Below, piece after piece: positions 1 through 5,604 of a stretch of DNA of 5,604 nt. Numbering within the stretch: the stretch's first letter is position 1; every line of letters starts with the position of its first letter. Source of the stretch: Gammaproteobacteria bacterium UBA2955. Its GTDB lineage: Bacteria; Pseudomonadota; Gammaproteobacteria; Pseudomonadales; Azotimanducaceae. Made by a program: the position numbers and the translations under genes. Below the pieces are notes generated by a model, which saw nothing but the letters and a program-made list of their open reading frames with translations, was not told the DNA's origin and made no database searches. Where the stretch lies: contig DEBN01000166.1 of NCBI GenBank assembly GCA_002348825.1, positions 1 through 5,604 on the forward strand, given 5' to 3'.

Positions 1-2800
1 TTCCGGTATGCGACCGCTTAATTTTGACAACCTGCTCGGGTGTTCCGGTAGCAATGATAGAGCCGCCGCCTGTTCCGCCCTCGGGGCCGAGATCGATAAT
101 CCAGTCTGCTGTTTTGACGACGTCCAAATTGTGCTCGATGACCACTATGGTATTGCCTTGGTCACGCAGTCGATGGAGCACCTCCAGTAGTTGCGCGATG
201 TCATGAAAGTGCAGTCCGGTGGTTGGTTCGTCCAAGATATACAGGGTTTTCCCGGTGTCGCGTTTTGACAATTCCCTAGACAGTTTTACGCGCTGGGCCT
301 CGCCGCCCGAGAGTGTCGTGGCAGATTGGCCAAGGCGAATATAAGAAAGTCCGACATCTACCAATGTCTCTAACTTACGCGACAACATCGGTACGGCGGC
401 AAAAAAATCGCTCGCGTCTTCAACGGTCATGTTCAGTACTTCGTGGATGTTTTTGCCTTTATAACGAATATCGAGAGTTTCTCTGTTGTAGCGCTTGCCG
501 TTGCAGGTGTCGCAGGACACATAAATATCCGGCAGGAAATGCATCTCGACTTTGATGACCCCATCGCCTTGGCAGGCTTCGCATCGGCCTCCTTTGACGT
601 TAAAGCTAAAGCGCCCTGGTTTATAACCTCGTGCACGCGCCTCCGGTACCTGCGCGAACAATTCGCGAATCGGCGTAAACAAGCCGGTATAAGTCGCGGG
701 GTTAGAACGCGGTGTCCTGCCAATAGGGCTTTGATCAATGTCGACCACCTTATCCAGGTGCTGTAAACCATCGATATTTTCGTACGGTCGTGGCTTAAGG
801 GTGGAGGCTTTATTCAACTCGGTGGCGGCCAATGGATATAGCGTGTGGTTAATCAGAGTCGATTTGCCCGAGCCCGAGACACCCGTGACGCAGGTAAAGA
901 GCCCACATGGAATCGTCAGGGTTACGTTTTGCAGATTGTTGCCATTGGCACCAGACAGTATTAGTGCCTTGTCGGGGTTCGAACGCGTGCGCTTTTTTGG
1001 CACTTCGATTTGCTTCTTACCGCTAAGATATTGTCCGGTAATAGACGACTTGGTTTTGGCCACCTCGGTAAACGAGCCCTGCGCAATAATCTTGCCGCCG
1101 TGGACCCCGGCGCCGGGTCCAATGTCTATGAGATGATCTGCCCTGCGCATGGCCTCCTCGTCGTGTTCGACGACCAGCACCGTATTACCAAGATCCCGCA
1201 GGTGTTCTAGAGTTTTGAGCAGCCGCTCGTTATCTCTTTGATGCAAACCGATGGAGGGTTCATCGAGTATGTACATAACTCCCACCAGTCCGGCACCAAT
1301 TTGGCTGGCCAGCCGGATACGTTGGGCCTCGCCGCCTGACAGCGTCTCGGCGCTGCGATCAAGGGTTAAATAATTCAAGCCCACATCAACCAAGAACTGC
1401 AACCTTGCCTGTATTTCTTTGAGGATTTTCTCAGCAATCGTAGCTTTCTGGCCTCGCAGCTTTAGAGTGGAAAAATGATCAAGAGTGGCTGCAACCGACC
1501 CATTCGTGACGTTGGGCAGATTCGTTCCACCTATAAATACGTGGCGTGACTCCTCGCGCAGGCGTGTGCCTAAGCAGTCGGGACAGTCGGCGACCCGCAG
1601 GTACTTTTGTAAGTTTTCGCGCACCATGTTGGAATCTGTTTCGCGAAAACGTCGTTCCATATTCGGCAGTACCCCCTCAAAGCGATGACGTCGACGGATA
1701 ATGTCCCCACGATCGTTGGCGTAACTGAAATCGATTTGCTGGCGACCGCTGCCGAATAGGATTACATCACGATGCTTTTTGCTCAGTTTCCTGAACGGGA
1801 GTTCGATATCGAAACCGAAATGAGCGGCCAGTGAACTGAGCATGTGAAAATAGTAAACATTGCCTCTGTCCCAGCCGCGTATCGCGCCTTCGGCAAGGGT
1901 GAGGTCTTTATCTGCAACGACCAGCGCCTCGTCAAAAAACTGCGTCACGCCAAGCCCGTCGCAGCTGCTGCAGGCGCCGGCGGGGTTATTAAAGGAAAAC
2001 ATTCTCGGTTCTAACTCGGCGATTGCGTAGCCGCAACTGGGACAAGCAAACTTGGCAGAAAATACGATGGGGTCGGCACCCGAGTCATCCATGTCCATCA
2101 CCAGCGCAACGCCGTCGGACAATTCCAAAGCGGTCTCAAAGCTTTCTGCGAGACGTTGCGCAATGTCACTGCGGACCCGCACTCTATCGATTACAGCTTC
2201 GATGGAATGTTTCTTGTTTTTGTCCAGCGCCGGCGTCTCATCGAGATCTACGACCAATCCGTCGATACGTACACGAACAAATCCATTGCTGCGCAATTCT
2301 TGAAAAACATGCAGGTGTTCGCCCTTCCGTTCGTCGATAATCGGCGCGAGCACCATGACCCGTTTTTCATCCAGCTGCGCCATCACTTGGTCGACCATTT
2401 GGCTAACTGTTTGCGCATCGAGCGGTAAATTATGATCAGGACATCGAGGTTCGCCGACGCGTGCGTACAGCAGCCGCAGATAATCGTAGATCTCGGTAAT
2501 CGTGCCTACAGTTGAGCGCGGGTTATGCGAAGTAGACTTTTGCTCTATCGAGATCGCTGGCGATAGTCCCTCGATGTGGTCAACGTCTGGTTTTTCCATC
2601 ATCGACAGGAATTGACGAGCATAGGCAGACAGCGATTCGACATAACGCCGCTGGCCCTCAGCGTACAGGGTGTCGAACGCCAGCGAGGATTTTCCCGAGC
2701 CCGAAAGTCCGGTAATGATGACCAGCTTATCCCTCGGAATGTCCAGATCTATATTGCGCAGATTGTGGGTGCGTGCACCCTTGACCGATATTGTGTCCAA
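1..2800 (-). CDS. uvrA: UvrABC system protein A (excinuclease ABC subunit A), 3'-partial
   Basis: UvrA is the ATP-dependent damage-recognition subunit of cytosolic nucleotide excision repair; it dimerises, loads UvrB at bulky lesions, then leaves. The frame is open for 933 codons. It shows the tandem ABC layout: Walker [10 protein letters not shown] (residues 31-39, K37), first zinc module C253/C256/C277/C280, ABC signature LSGGEAQR (487-494) followed by a Walker B ending [10 protein letters not shown], second Walker [10 protein letters not shown] with K646, second zinc module C740/C743/C763/C766, second signature (830-837) and [10 protein letters not shown]. All key residues are present. Numbering matches the 940-residue E. 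coli protein as I recall it, so about seven codons and the stop lie beyond position 1. The start is TTG at 2798-2800 ([14 protein letters not shown]): no in-frame ATG or GTG exists between it and the upstream in-frame TAG, and the ribosome site is weak (GAG nine bases upstream). It is divergent from ssb. Identification is essentially certain; the start is likely. Confidence 0.98.
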   Translation of the reverse strand, partial: MDTISVKGARTHNLRNIDLDIPRDKLVIITGLSGSGKSSLAFDTLYAEGQRRYVESLSAYARQFLSMMEKPDVDHIEGLSPAISIEQKSTSHNPRSTVGTITEIYDYLRLLYARVGEPRCPDHNLPLDAQTVSQMVDQVMAQLDEKRVMVLAPIIDERKGEHLHVFQELRSNGFVRVRIDGLVVDLDETPALDKNKKHSIEAVIDRVRVRSDIAQRLAESFETALELSDGVALVMDMDDSGADPIVFSAKFACPSCGYAIAELEPRMFSFNNPAGACSSCDGLGVTQFFDEALVVADKDLTLAEGAIRGWDRGNVYYFHMLSSLAAHFGFDIELPFRKLSKKHRDVILFGSGRQQIDFSYANDRGDIIRRRHRFEGVLPNMERRFRETDSNMVRENLQKYLRVADCPDCLGTRLREESRHVFIGGTNLPNVTNGSVAATLDHFSTLKLRGQKATIAEKILKEIQARLQFLVDVGLNYLTLDRSAETLSGGEAQRIRLASQIGAGLVGVMYILDEPSIGLHQRDNERLLKTLEHLRDLGNTVLVVEHDEEAMRRADHLIDIGPGAGVHGGKIIAQGSFTEVAKTKSSITGQYLSGKKQIEVPKKRTRSNPDKALILSGANGNNLQNVTLTIPCGLFTCVTGVSGSGKSTLINHTLYPLAATELNKASTLKPRPYENIDGLQHLDKVVDIDQSPIGRTPRSNPATYTGLFTPIRELFAQVPEARARGYKPGRFSFNVKGGRCEACQGDGVIKVEMHFLPDIYVSCDTCNGKRYNRETLDIRYKGKNIHEVLNMTVEDASDFFAAVPMLSRKLETLVDVGLSYIRLGQSATTLSGGEAQRVKLSRELSKRDTGKTLYILDEPTTGLHFHDIAQLLEVLHRLRDQGNTIVVIEHNLDVVKTADWIIDLGPEGGTGGGSIIATGTPEQVVKIKRSHTG

Positions 2801-2834
2801 CCGAGTAAACTCGCTTTTGTTCTTTGCTGAAATT

Positions 2835-2853
2835 GATCCAACATAATAGGATC
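2835..2853. repeat. Short inverted repeat GATCC-N9-GGATC around the candidate uvrA -10
   Basis: Perfect five-base arms at 2835-2839 and 2849-2853 flank a nine-base spacer that contains the candidate uvrA -10 hexamer. The placement would suit a repressor operator, but arms this short arise by chance, and no known binding motif is recognised. Confidence 0.25.
2843..2848 (-). promoter_or_regulatory. Candidate -10 element for uvrA
   Basis: Read on the minus strand this is TATTAT, five of six matches to TATAAT, ending 42 bases before the TTG start of uvrA. That would give a leader of about 35 bases. The upstream -35 is poor: the nearest TTG-containing hexamer (TTGCCG) is only 14 bases away, so the call rests mainly on the -10 hexamer and its position. 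Confidence 0.35.
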
Positions 2854-2927
2854 GTGGAAACGCGGCAATACTATGAGTGATTCGGTGTGATGAACGCGTG
2901 CAAGGATTTTCGGTTAGGTCCGTTGGA

Positions 2928-2936
2928 TGCTATAGA
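2928..2936 (+). promoter_or_regulatory. Candidate extended -10 promoter for ssb
   Basis: TGC followed by TATAGA fits the extended -10 pattern TGn-TATAAT with four of six hexamer matches. The -35 region 17-18 bases upstream (TTTCGG or TTTTCG) is weak, as is usual when an extended -10 is used. Transcription would start near 2943, giving a leader of about 29 bases that includes the ssb ribosome site. Confidence 0.4.
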
Positions 2937-2971
2937 CTACACTTGAAGCTATTGCATAGGCGGAGATCGAT

Positions 2972-3448
2972 ATGGCACGAGGCGTCAATAAGGTTATTTT
3001 AGTAGGTAACTTAGGTCGTGATCCCGAAACTCGGTATGCGCAGAATGGCACAGCGGTGACGCGCTTCAGCGTGGCTACCTCAGAGTCTTGGCGCGACCGT
3101 GCTTCCGGAGAACAGCAAGAAAGGACCGAATGGCATAATGTGGTTTGTTTTGCGCGCTTGGGAGAGATTGCCGGCGAGTATTTACGCAAAGGCTCCAAGG
3201 TCTATATCGAGGGCCAGTTGCGGACCTCCAGCTGGGAGGCGGATGGACAGAAGAAGTACCGCACGGAAATTAACGCAAGAGAAATGCAGATGCTGGATAG
3301 TCGCGGCAGCATGGAGGGTGGTGGTCAAGTGAGCCCGCCGCCCTCAGGGTTTGATTCTGCTCCTGCGCAAGCACCAGCTGGCATGTCGATGGATAACGCG
3401 CCGACTTTATCCGACGACAACGATTTCGAAGACGACATCCCGTTCTAA
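2972..3448 (+). CDS. ssb: Single-stranded DNA-binding protein (SSB)
   Basis: SSB coats single-stranded DNA as a homotetramer during replication, repair and recombination and recruits partner proteins through its C-terminal tip. The 158-residue product opens with [19 protein letters not shown], typical of bacterial SSB. The OB fold spans about residues 1-110 and carries the expected aromatic DNA-stacking residues W40, W54 (in TEWHNVV), F60 and W88, and the [16 protein letters not shown] stretch (70-85). Residues about 112-150 are a low-complexity linker rich in Gly, Pro, Ala and Ser, and the acidic tip DFEDDIPF (151-158) is intact. The protein is about 20 residues shorter than the 178-residue E. 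coli SSB, with the difference in the linker. The ATG has a clear ribosome site, AGGCGGAG, with GGAG six bases upstream. It is divergent from uvrA, an arrangement also known in E. coli, and ends 19 bp from the oppositely oriented uppP. Confidence is very high. Confidence 0.98.
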   Translation: MARGVNKVILVGNLGRDPETRYAQNGTAVTRFSVATSESWRDRASGEQQERTEWHNVVCFARLGEIAGEYLRKGSKVYIEGQLRTSSWEADGQKKYRTEINAREMQMLDSRGSMEGGGQVSPPPSGFDSAPAQAPAGMSMDNAPTLSDDNDFEDDIPF

Positions 3449-3467
3449 GACTGCAACGCTTTATGCG

Positions 3468-4298
3468 CTAAGCCAGTGCAACGATCCCGAACAGAATAAG
3501 TCCCAAAGCAATTCGATAGTAGACATAGGGACGCATGCCGGTGCGCTCGACTAGAGCTATGAAGAAGTGAATACAAGCATAGGCACTTAAACCGGCCAGT
3601 GCCGCCGCACTAAGCATAGTTGAGGAATCAGAGAGCATTTGTTCAAGGCTAAGATCCACCATCATCAGCAGTTGCGCACCCAGAATAGTGGGGATCGCCA
3701 ACAAAAACGAAAATCGGGCGCTTTGGGTCCGACCTAGTCCGATAAGCAAAGCGGCGGTAATGGTTATACCTGATCTCGAGGTTCCCGGTATCAATGCGAT
3801 GCACTGAGCCAATCCTATGAATATTGCGGCGGGGAAGGTCATAATTCGCTGCCGCTGCGGTAGAGAATCTGCGTACCAAAGCGCTGCGCCGAATACCAAG
3901 GTAGTTGTTGCTATAACCGAAATCGACCGCAGGGTGCTGTCGATTATATCTTTTGCGAAAAACCCAACCACCACCACTGGAACAGTCGCAAGCATCAACT
4001 GCAGGATGAGTCGAATATCTGGATCGCCGTCATTTGTGTTTACAACCGCGCGCCAACCTCGGTTGCGCAGTTGCGCAGGTGTACCGGCGGCTGCTAACAG
4101 CATGTCAGCGATTTCCGTTCGGAAGTACGCCACAACTGCGATCAGTGTTCCAAAATGCACAGCAACGTCGAAGGCGAGTCCCTGGTCGGGCCAAGCAGAC
4201 AACTGAGCAGGAAGAATGAGATGCGCCGAACTAGAGATCGGCAAAAACTCGGTAACGCCCTGAATCAGACTCAAAATGACGACTTGCAACCAATCCAT
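3468..4298 (-). CDS. uppP: Undecaprenyl-diphosphatase (UppP/BacA family)
   Basis: This integral inner-membrane enzyme removes a phosphate from undecaprenyl diphosphate to regenerate the lipid carrier used for peptidoglycan and other surface polymers; overproduction in relatives gives bacitracin resistance. The 276-residue product is mostly hydrophobic, with multiple membrane segments. Two family signatures are intact: QGVTEFLPISSSAHL at 13-27, giving Q13, E17 and H26 at the (E/Q)xxxE and histidine positions, and PGTSRSG at 171-177 with R175. Length agrees with the roughly 273 residues of E. coli BacA. The frame continues upstream to an ATG at 4352, but that would add 18 mostly polar, basic residues before the first membrane segment. 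The ATG at 4298 is preferred because family members start just before this segment (MDWLQVV), and AAAGGGAT lies about 10 bases upstream. It is convergent with ssb and divergent from the LON-domain gene, so probably monocistronic in this window. Confidence 0.96.
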   Translation of the reverse strand: MDWLQVVILSLIQGVTEFLPISSSAHLILPAQLSAWPDQGLAFDVAVHFGTLIAVVAYFRTEIADMLLAAAGTPAQLRNRGWRAVVNTNDGDPDIRLILQLMLATVPVVVVGFFAKDIIDSTLRSISVIATTTLVFGAALWYADSLPQRQRIMTFPAAIFIGLAQCIALIPGTSRSGITITAALLIGLGRTQSARFSFLLAIPTILGAQLLMMVDLSLEQMLSDSSTMLSAAALAGLSAYACIHFFIALVERTGMRPYVYYRIALGLILFGIVALA

Positions 4299-4342
4299 AC
4301 GGGTTCGATCCCTTTTCTTTAGACAGCTTTTGGAATAAGCCA

Positions 4343-4348
4343 AGCATA
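4343..4348 (-). promoter_or_regulatory. Tentative extended -10 element for uppP
   Basis: On the minus strand this reads TATGCT preceded by TGC, a weak extended -10, 44 bases before the uppP start at 4298. The nearest -35-like hexamer, TTGTTC (4369-4364), is separated by only 15 bases. It is the best candidate I see in the gap, but a weak one. Confidence 0.2.
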
Positions 4349-4351
4349 GCA

Positions 4352-4381
4352 TTGGCAGTGGATGAACAACGCGGATATAGT
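4352..4381 (+). promoter_or_regulatory. Sigma-70-type promoter for the LON-domain gene
   Basis: TTGGCA at 4352-4357 (five of six matches to TTGACA) is followed after 18 bases by TATAGT at 4376-4381 (five of six matches to TATAAT). Transcription would begin near 4388, leaving about 20 bases of leader before the start codons at 4407/4410. It is the most convincing promoter in the window and lies in the uppP divergent gap, overlapping the tentative uppP -10. Confidence 0.6.
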
Positions 4382-4409
4382 TTTCGCTTCATCCTAGCGC
4401 GAGAAGTTG

Positions 4410-5042
4410 GTGGCACAGAAGTTACAGGCCGGTACTGATGAAACGATCAGTATGCCTATTTTTCCATTACGAACGGTTTTGTTTCCCGGCGGTGTCTTGC
4501 CGCTGCGGATTTTTGAACCCAGATATGTAGATATGATTCGTTGGTGCATGCGCGAACAAGCAAATTTTGGCGTGGTGCTACTGCGCCAGGGCGGCGAGGT
4601 GATAGCGGGTGCGGACGCGTCGGAGGCGGATCGCGAATTATTCAGAATTGGTACCGAGGCAGAAATCGTTGATTTTAATCAGGCTGACAACGGTTTACTG
4701 GGCATCGTTGCTCAAGGTCGTCGCAAATTTTCCATCCTTGAGGTGTCTCAACAAAAAGATGGATTGCTATTAGGCCGTGTGAATTTTTTGCCGGAAGAGT
4801 CTGAGGGTGAATTGTCTGATGAGCACGAACCATTGCTCGCAGTGCTGAAAGATCTGTTGCAGCATCCGCTGATCCAGCAGCTTAATCCCCAGGTGGATTT
4901 GCAGCAGGCCCGTTCAGTGAGTTATCGGTTAGCCGATCTTTTGCCGATCGAGCCCGAAATTAAGCAGACACTGTTACAGATGGCTTGGCCGAAAGAACGC
5001 TTAAGTGAGTTACGTCGTTTGGTCGGTAAATTCCGTGATTGA
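4410..5042 (+). CDS. Stand-alone LON peptidase substrate-binding domain protein
   Basis: The product matches the LON N-terminal substrate-binding fold (Pfam family PF02190) without the AAA+ ATPase or serine-lysine protease domains of full Lon. The hallmark is PIFPLRTVLFPGG (residues 16-28) followed by LPLRIFEPRYVDMI (30-43); later LLGIVAQGRRKFSIL fits the second half of the beta fold, and the C-terminal third is mainly helical. No catalytic residues are seen. Its biochemical role is not established; binding of unfolded peptides is inferred from Lon only. Start choice: after an in-frame TAG at 4395-4397 the frame offers TTG 4407, GTG 4410 and ATG 4452. GTG 4410 is chosen because GAG at 4401-4403 is then six bases away; the ATG has no ribosome site but would still keep the domain (196 residues versus 210). 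It has its own promoter, and proA follows 64 bp downstream in the same direction. Confidence 0.9.
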   Translation: MAQKLQAGTDETISMPIFPLRTVLFPGGVLPLRIFEPRYVDMIRWCMREQANFGVVLLRQGGEVIAGADASEADRELFRIGTEAEIVDFNQADNGLLGIVAQGRRKFSILEVSQQKDGLLLGRVNFLPEESEGELSDEHEPLLAVLKDLLQHPLIQQLNPQVDLQQARSVSYRLADLLPIEPEIKQTLLQMAWPKERLSELRRLVGKFRD

Positions 5043-5059
5043 AGCCCTAAGGATGGGTG

Positions 5060-5086
5060 GTGTAATCGATGCTAGCGAGGTTACAC
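5060..5086. repeat. Inverted repeat GTGTAATC-N11-GGTTACAC upstream of proA
   Basis: The eight-base arms at 5060-5067 and 5079-5086 pair at all positions in RNA, with one G-U pair; as DNA they match at seven of eight. The loop contains the palindrome GCTAGC (5071-5076). The centre lies about 34 bases before the predicted proA transcription start, over the place where a -35 box should be. It could be an operator for a dimeric regulator. As RNA it could be a weak terminator for the upstream LON-domain gene, but the tract after it (GTTATCTTTATAAT) is not a clean U-run. Confidence 0.4.
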
Positions 5087-5094
5087 GTTATCTT

Positions 5095-5100
5095 TATAAT
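5095..5100 (+). promoter_or_regulatory. Consensus -10 box for proA
   Basis: A perfect TATAAT ends six bases before the ATG at 5107, which would put transcription start on or next to the A of the start codon. No -35 hexamer is found at 16-18 bases upstream (CTAGCG at 17), and no TG extension precedes it, so if real it probably needs an activator or is weak. The alternative is that proA is simply read through from the LON-domain promoter. Confidence 0.4.
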
Positions 5101-5106
5101 TAGCCT

Positions 5107-5604
5107 ATGAGTGGATCACTAACTAAGGTCATGCAGCGGATGGGGATAGCTGCGCGCGCTGCATCAAGGGCGTTAGCGGTCGCATCCACTGCCACAAAAT
5201 CCAAAGCGCTAGTCGCCATTGCCGAGGCGCTCGATACCGAGCGCGCAAAAATTAGGGATGCCAACGCTGCGGATTTAGCGGGCGCTCAAGACAACGATAT
5301 AGACCAGCCCTTGGTGGACAGACTTGAACTGGGGGATAAAGGCATTGATCAAATGATCGAAGGCCTGCTGCAAATCGACGGCTTGAAAGACCCCATTGGT
5401 GAAGTAACGGATCTTAGTTATAGGCCGACCGGCATTCAGATAGGCAAAATGCGAGTGCCGCTCGGCGTTATAGGTATGATCTACGAGTCCCGCCCGAATG
5501 TAACAGTCGATGCAGCTGCGCTGTGCCTGAAAGCCGGCAACGCGTGCATACTGCGCGGTGGTTCCGAAGCGTTTTTGTCGAATCAAGCGATTGCCGCGTG
5601 TGTG
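5107..5604 (+). CDS. proA: Gamma-glutamyl phosphate reductase (glutamate-5-semialdehyde dehydrogenase), 3'-partial
   Basis: ProA is the cytosolic NADPH-dependent enzyme that reduces gamma-glutamyl phosphate, made by ProB, to glutamate-5-semialdehyde in proline synthesis. The window holds 166 residues of a family usually about 415-425 long. Visible signatures are [14 protein letters not shown] (11-24), DRLEL (71-75), [20 protein letters not shown] (114-133), and [17 protein letters not shown] (139-155), which form the N-terminal part of the nucleotide-binding domain. The catalytic cysteine lies beyond the right edge. ATG 5107 gives [13 protein letters not shown]. No ribosome site precedes it; TATAAT stands six bases away instead. 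ATG 5131 (residue 9) is an alternative that starts close to where E. coli ProA begins, but the AAGG before it is only two bases away. The gene follows the LON-domain gene by 64 bp. No proB is visible here. Family identity is certain; the exact start is not. Confidence 0.95.
   Translation, partial: MSGSLTKVMQRMGIAARAASRALAVASTATKSKALVAIAEALDTERAKIRDANAADLAGAQDNDIDQPLVDRLELGDKGIDQMIEGLLQIDGLKDPIGEVTDLSYRPTGIQIGKMRVPLGVIGMIYESRPNVTVDAAALCLKAGNACILRGGSEAFLSNQAIAACV

Noticed and set aside
433..771. Minus-strand 112-residue open frame
   Set aside because: It lies within uvrA in another frame; the uvrA frame carries the second zinc module and conserved residues here, and this frame shows no recognisable domain.
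2023..2428. Overlapping plus-strand open frames of 83-105 residues
   Set aside because: All are antisense shadows of the conserved uvrA coding sequence, with basic low-complexity translations and no family resemblance.
2766..2844. ATG in another frame just upstream of uvrA as a possible leader peptide start
   Set aside because: It has no ribosome site and no in-frame stop before running deep into uvrA, so it is not a leader peptide and is better explained as a shadow.
2914..3198. Minus-strand 94-residue open frame across the start of ssb
   Set aside because: It is antisense to the SSB OB fold and to the ssb promoter region, with no domain features.
3817..4206. Plus-strand 129-residue open frame
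   Set aside because: It is antisense to uppP, whose frame carries both phosphatase signatures and membrane segments.
4299..4352. Upstream extension of uppP to ATG 4352
   Set aside because: It adds 18 mostly polar, basic residues not typical of the family, and AAAGGGAT fits the ATG at 4298.
5275..5586. Minus-strand 103-residue open frame near the right edge
   Set aside because: It is antisense to proA and has no recognisable features.
1..5604. Mobile elements, CRISPR arrays, tRNA or rRNA genes, riboswitches
   Set aside because: No transposase-like protein, spaced direct repeats, terminal inverted repeats, cloverleaf or conserved RNA motif was seen; the gaps between genes are all under 175 bp and are accounted for by promoter-like sequence.

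Overview
This 5.6-kb window is a stretch of ordinary bacterial chromosome carrying five protein-coding genes: the DNA-repair gene uvrA (minus strand, running off the left edge), ssb (plus), uppP/bacA (minus), a stand-alone LON-substrate-binding-domain gene (plus) and the first 40% or so of proA (plus, running off the right edge). The proteins resemble gammaproteobacterial homologues. UvrA keeps the same residue numbering as I recall for E. coli UvrA across its first Walker lysine (K37), zinc cysteines (C253/C256, C740/C743/C763/C766) and second Walker lysine (K646). UppP and ProA look more like the Pseudomonas-type versions. Base composition appears close to balanced. No sign of a phage, plasmid or transposon is visible, so a free-living gammaproteobacterium is the best guess; genus cannot be named from this.

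Layout. Positions 1-2800 (minus) are uvrA, complete except for roughly its last seven codons. Positions 2801-2971 are a divergent control region between uvrA and ssb, with candidate -10 elements in both directions but no CTG-N10-CAG LexA box of the E. coli type. Positions 2972-3448 are ssb. It meets uppP (4298-3468, minus) tail to tail with only 19 bp between the stop codons and no clear terminator. Positions 4299-4409 are a second divergent control region, holding a good sigma-70-like promoter pointing towards the LON-domain gene (4410-5042). A 64-bp gap follows, with an 8-bp-arm inverted repeat and a perfect TATAAT placed exactly six bases before the ATG of proA (5107 onward).

Functionally, uvrA and ssb both belong to DNA maintenance: lesion recognition in nucleotide excision repair, and protection of single-stranded DNA in replication, repair and recombination. 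UppP recycles the undecaprenyl lipid carrier for cell-wall synthesis. ProA makes the second step of proline synthesis. The LON-domain protein has no assigned reaction. Apart from the uvrA/ssb pair, the neighbours do not form an obvious pathway.

I found no undescribed multi-gene system. The points most worth a second look are regulatory: the possible leaderless start of proA and the dyad over its missing -35 region, the apparent loss of the SOS box between uvrA and ssb, and the TTG start of uvrA.
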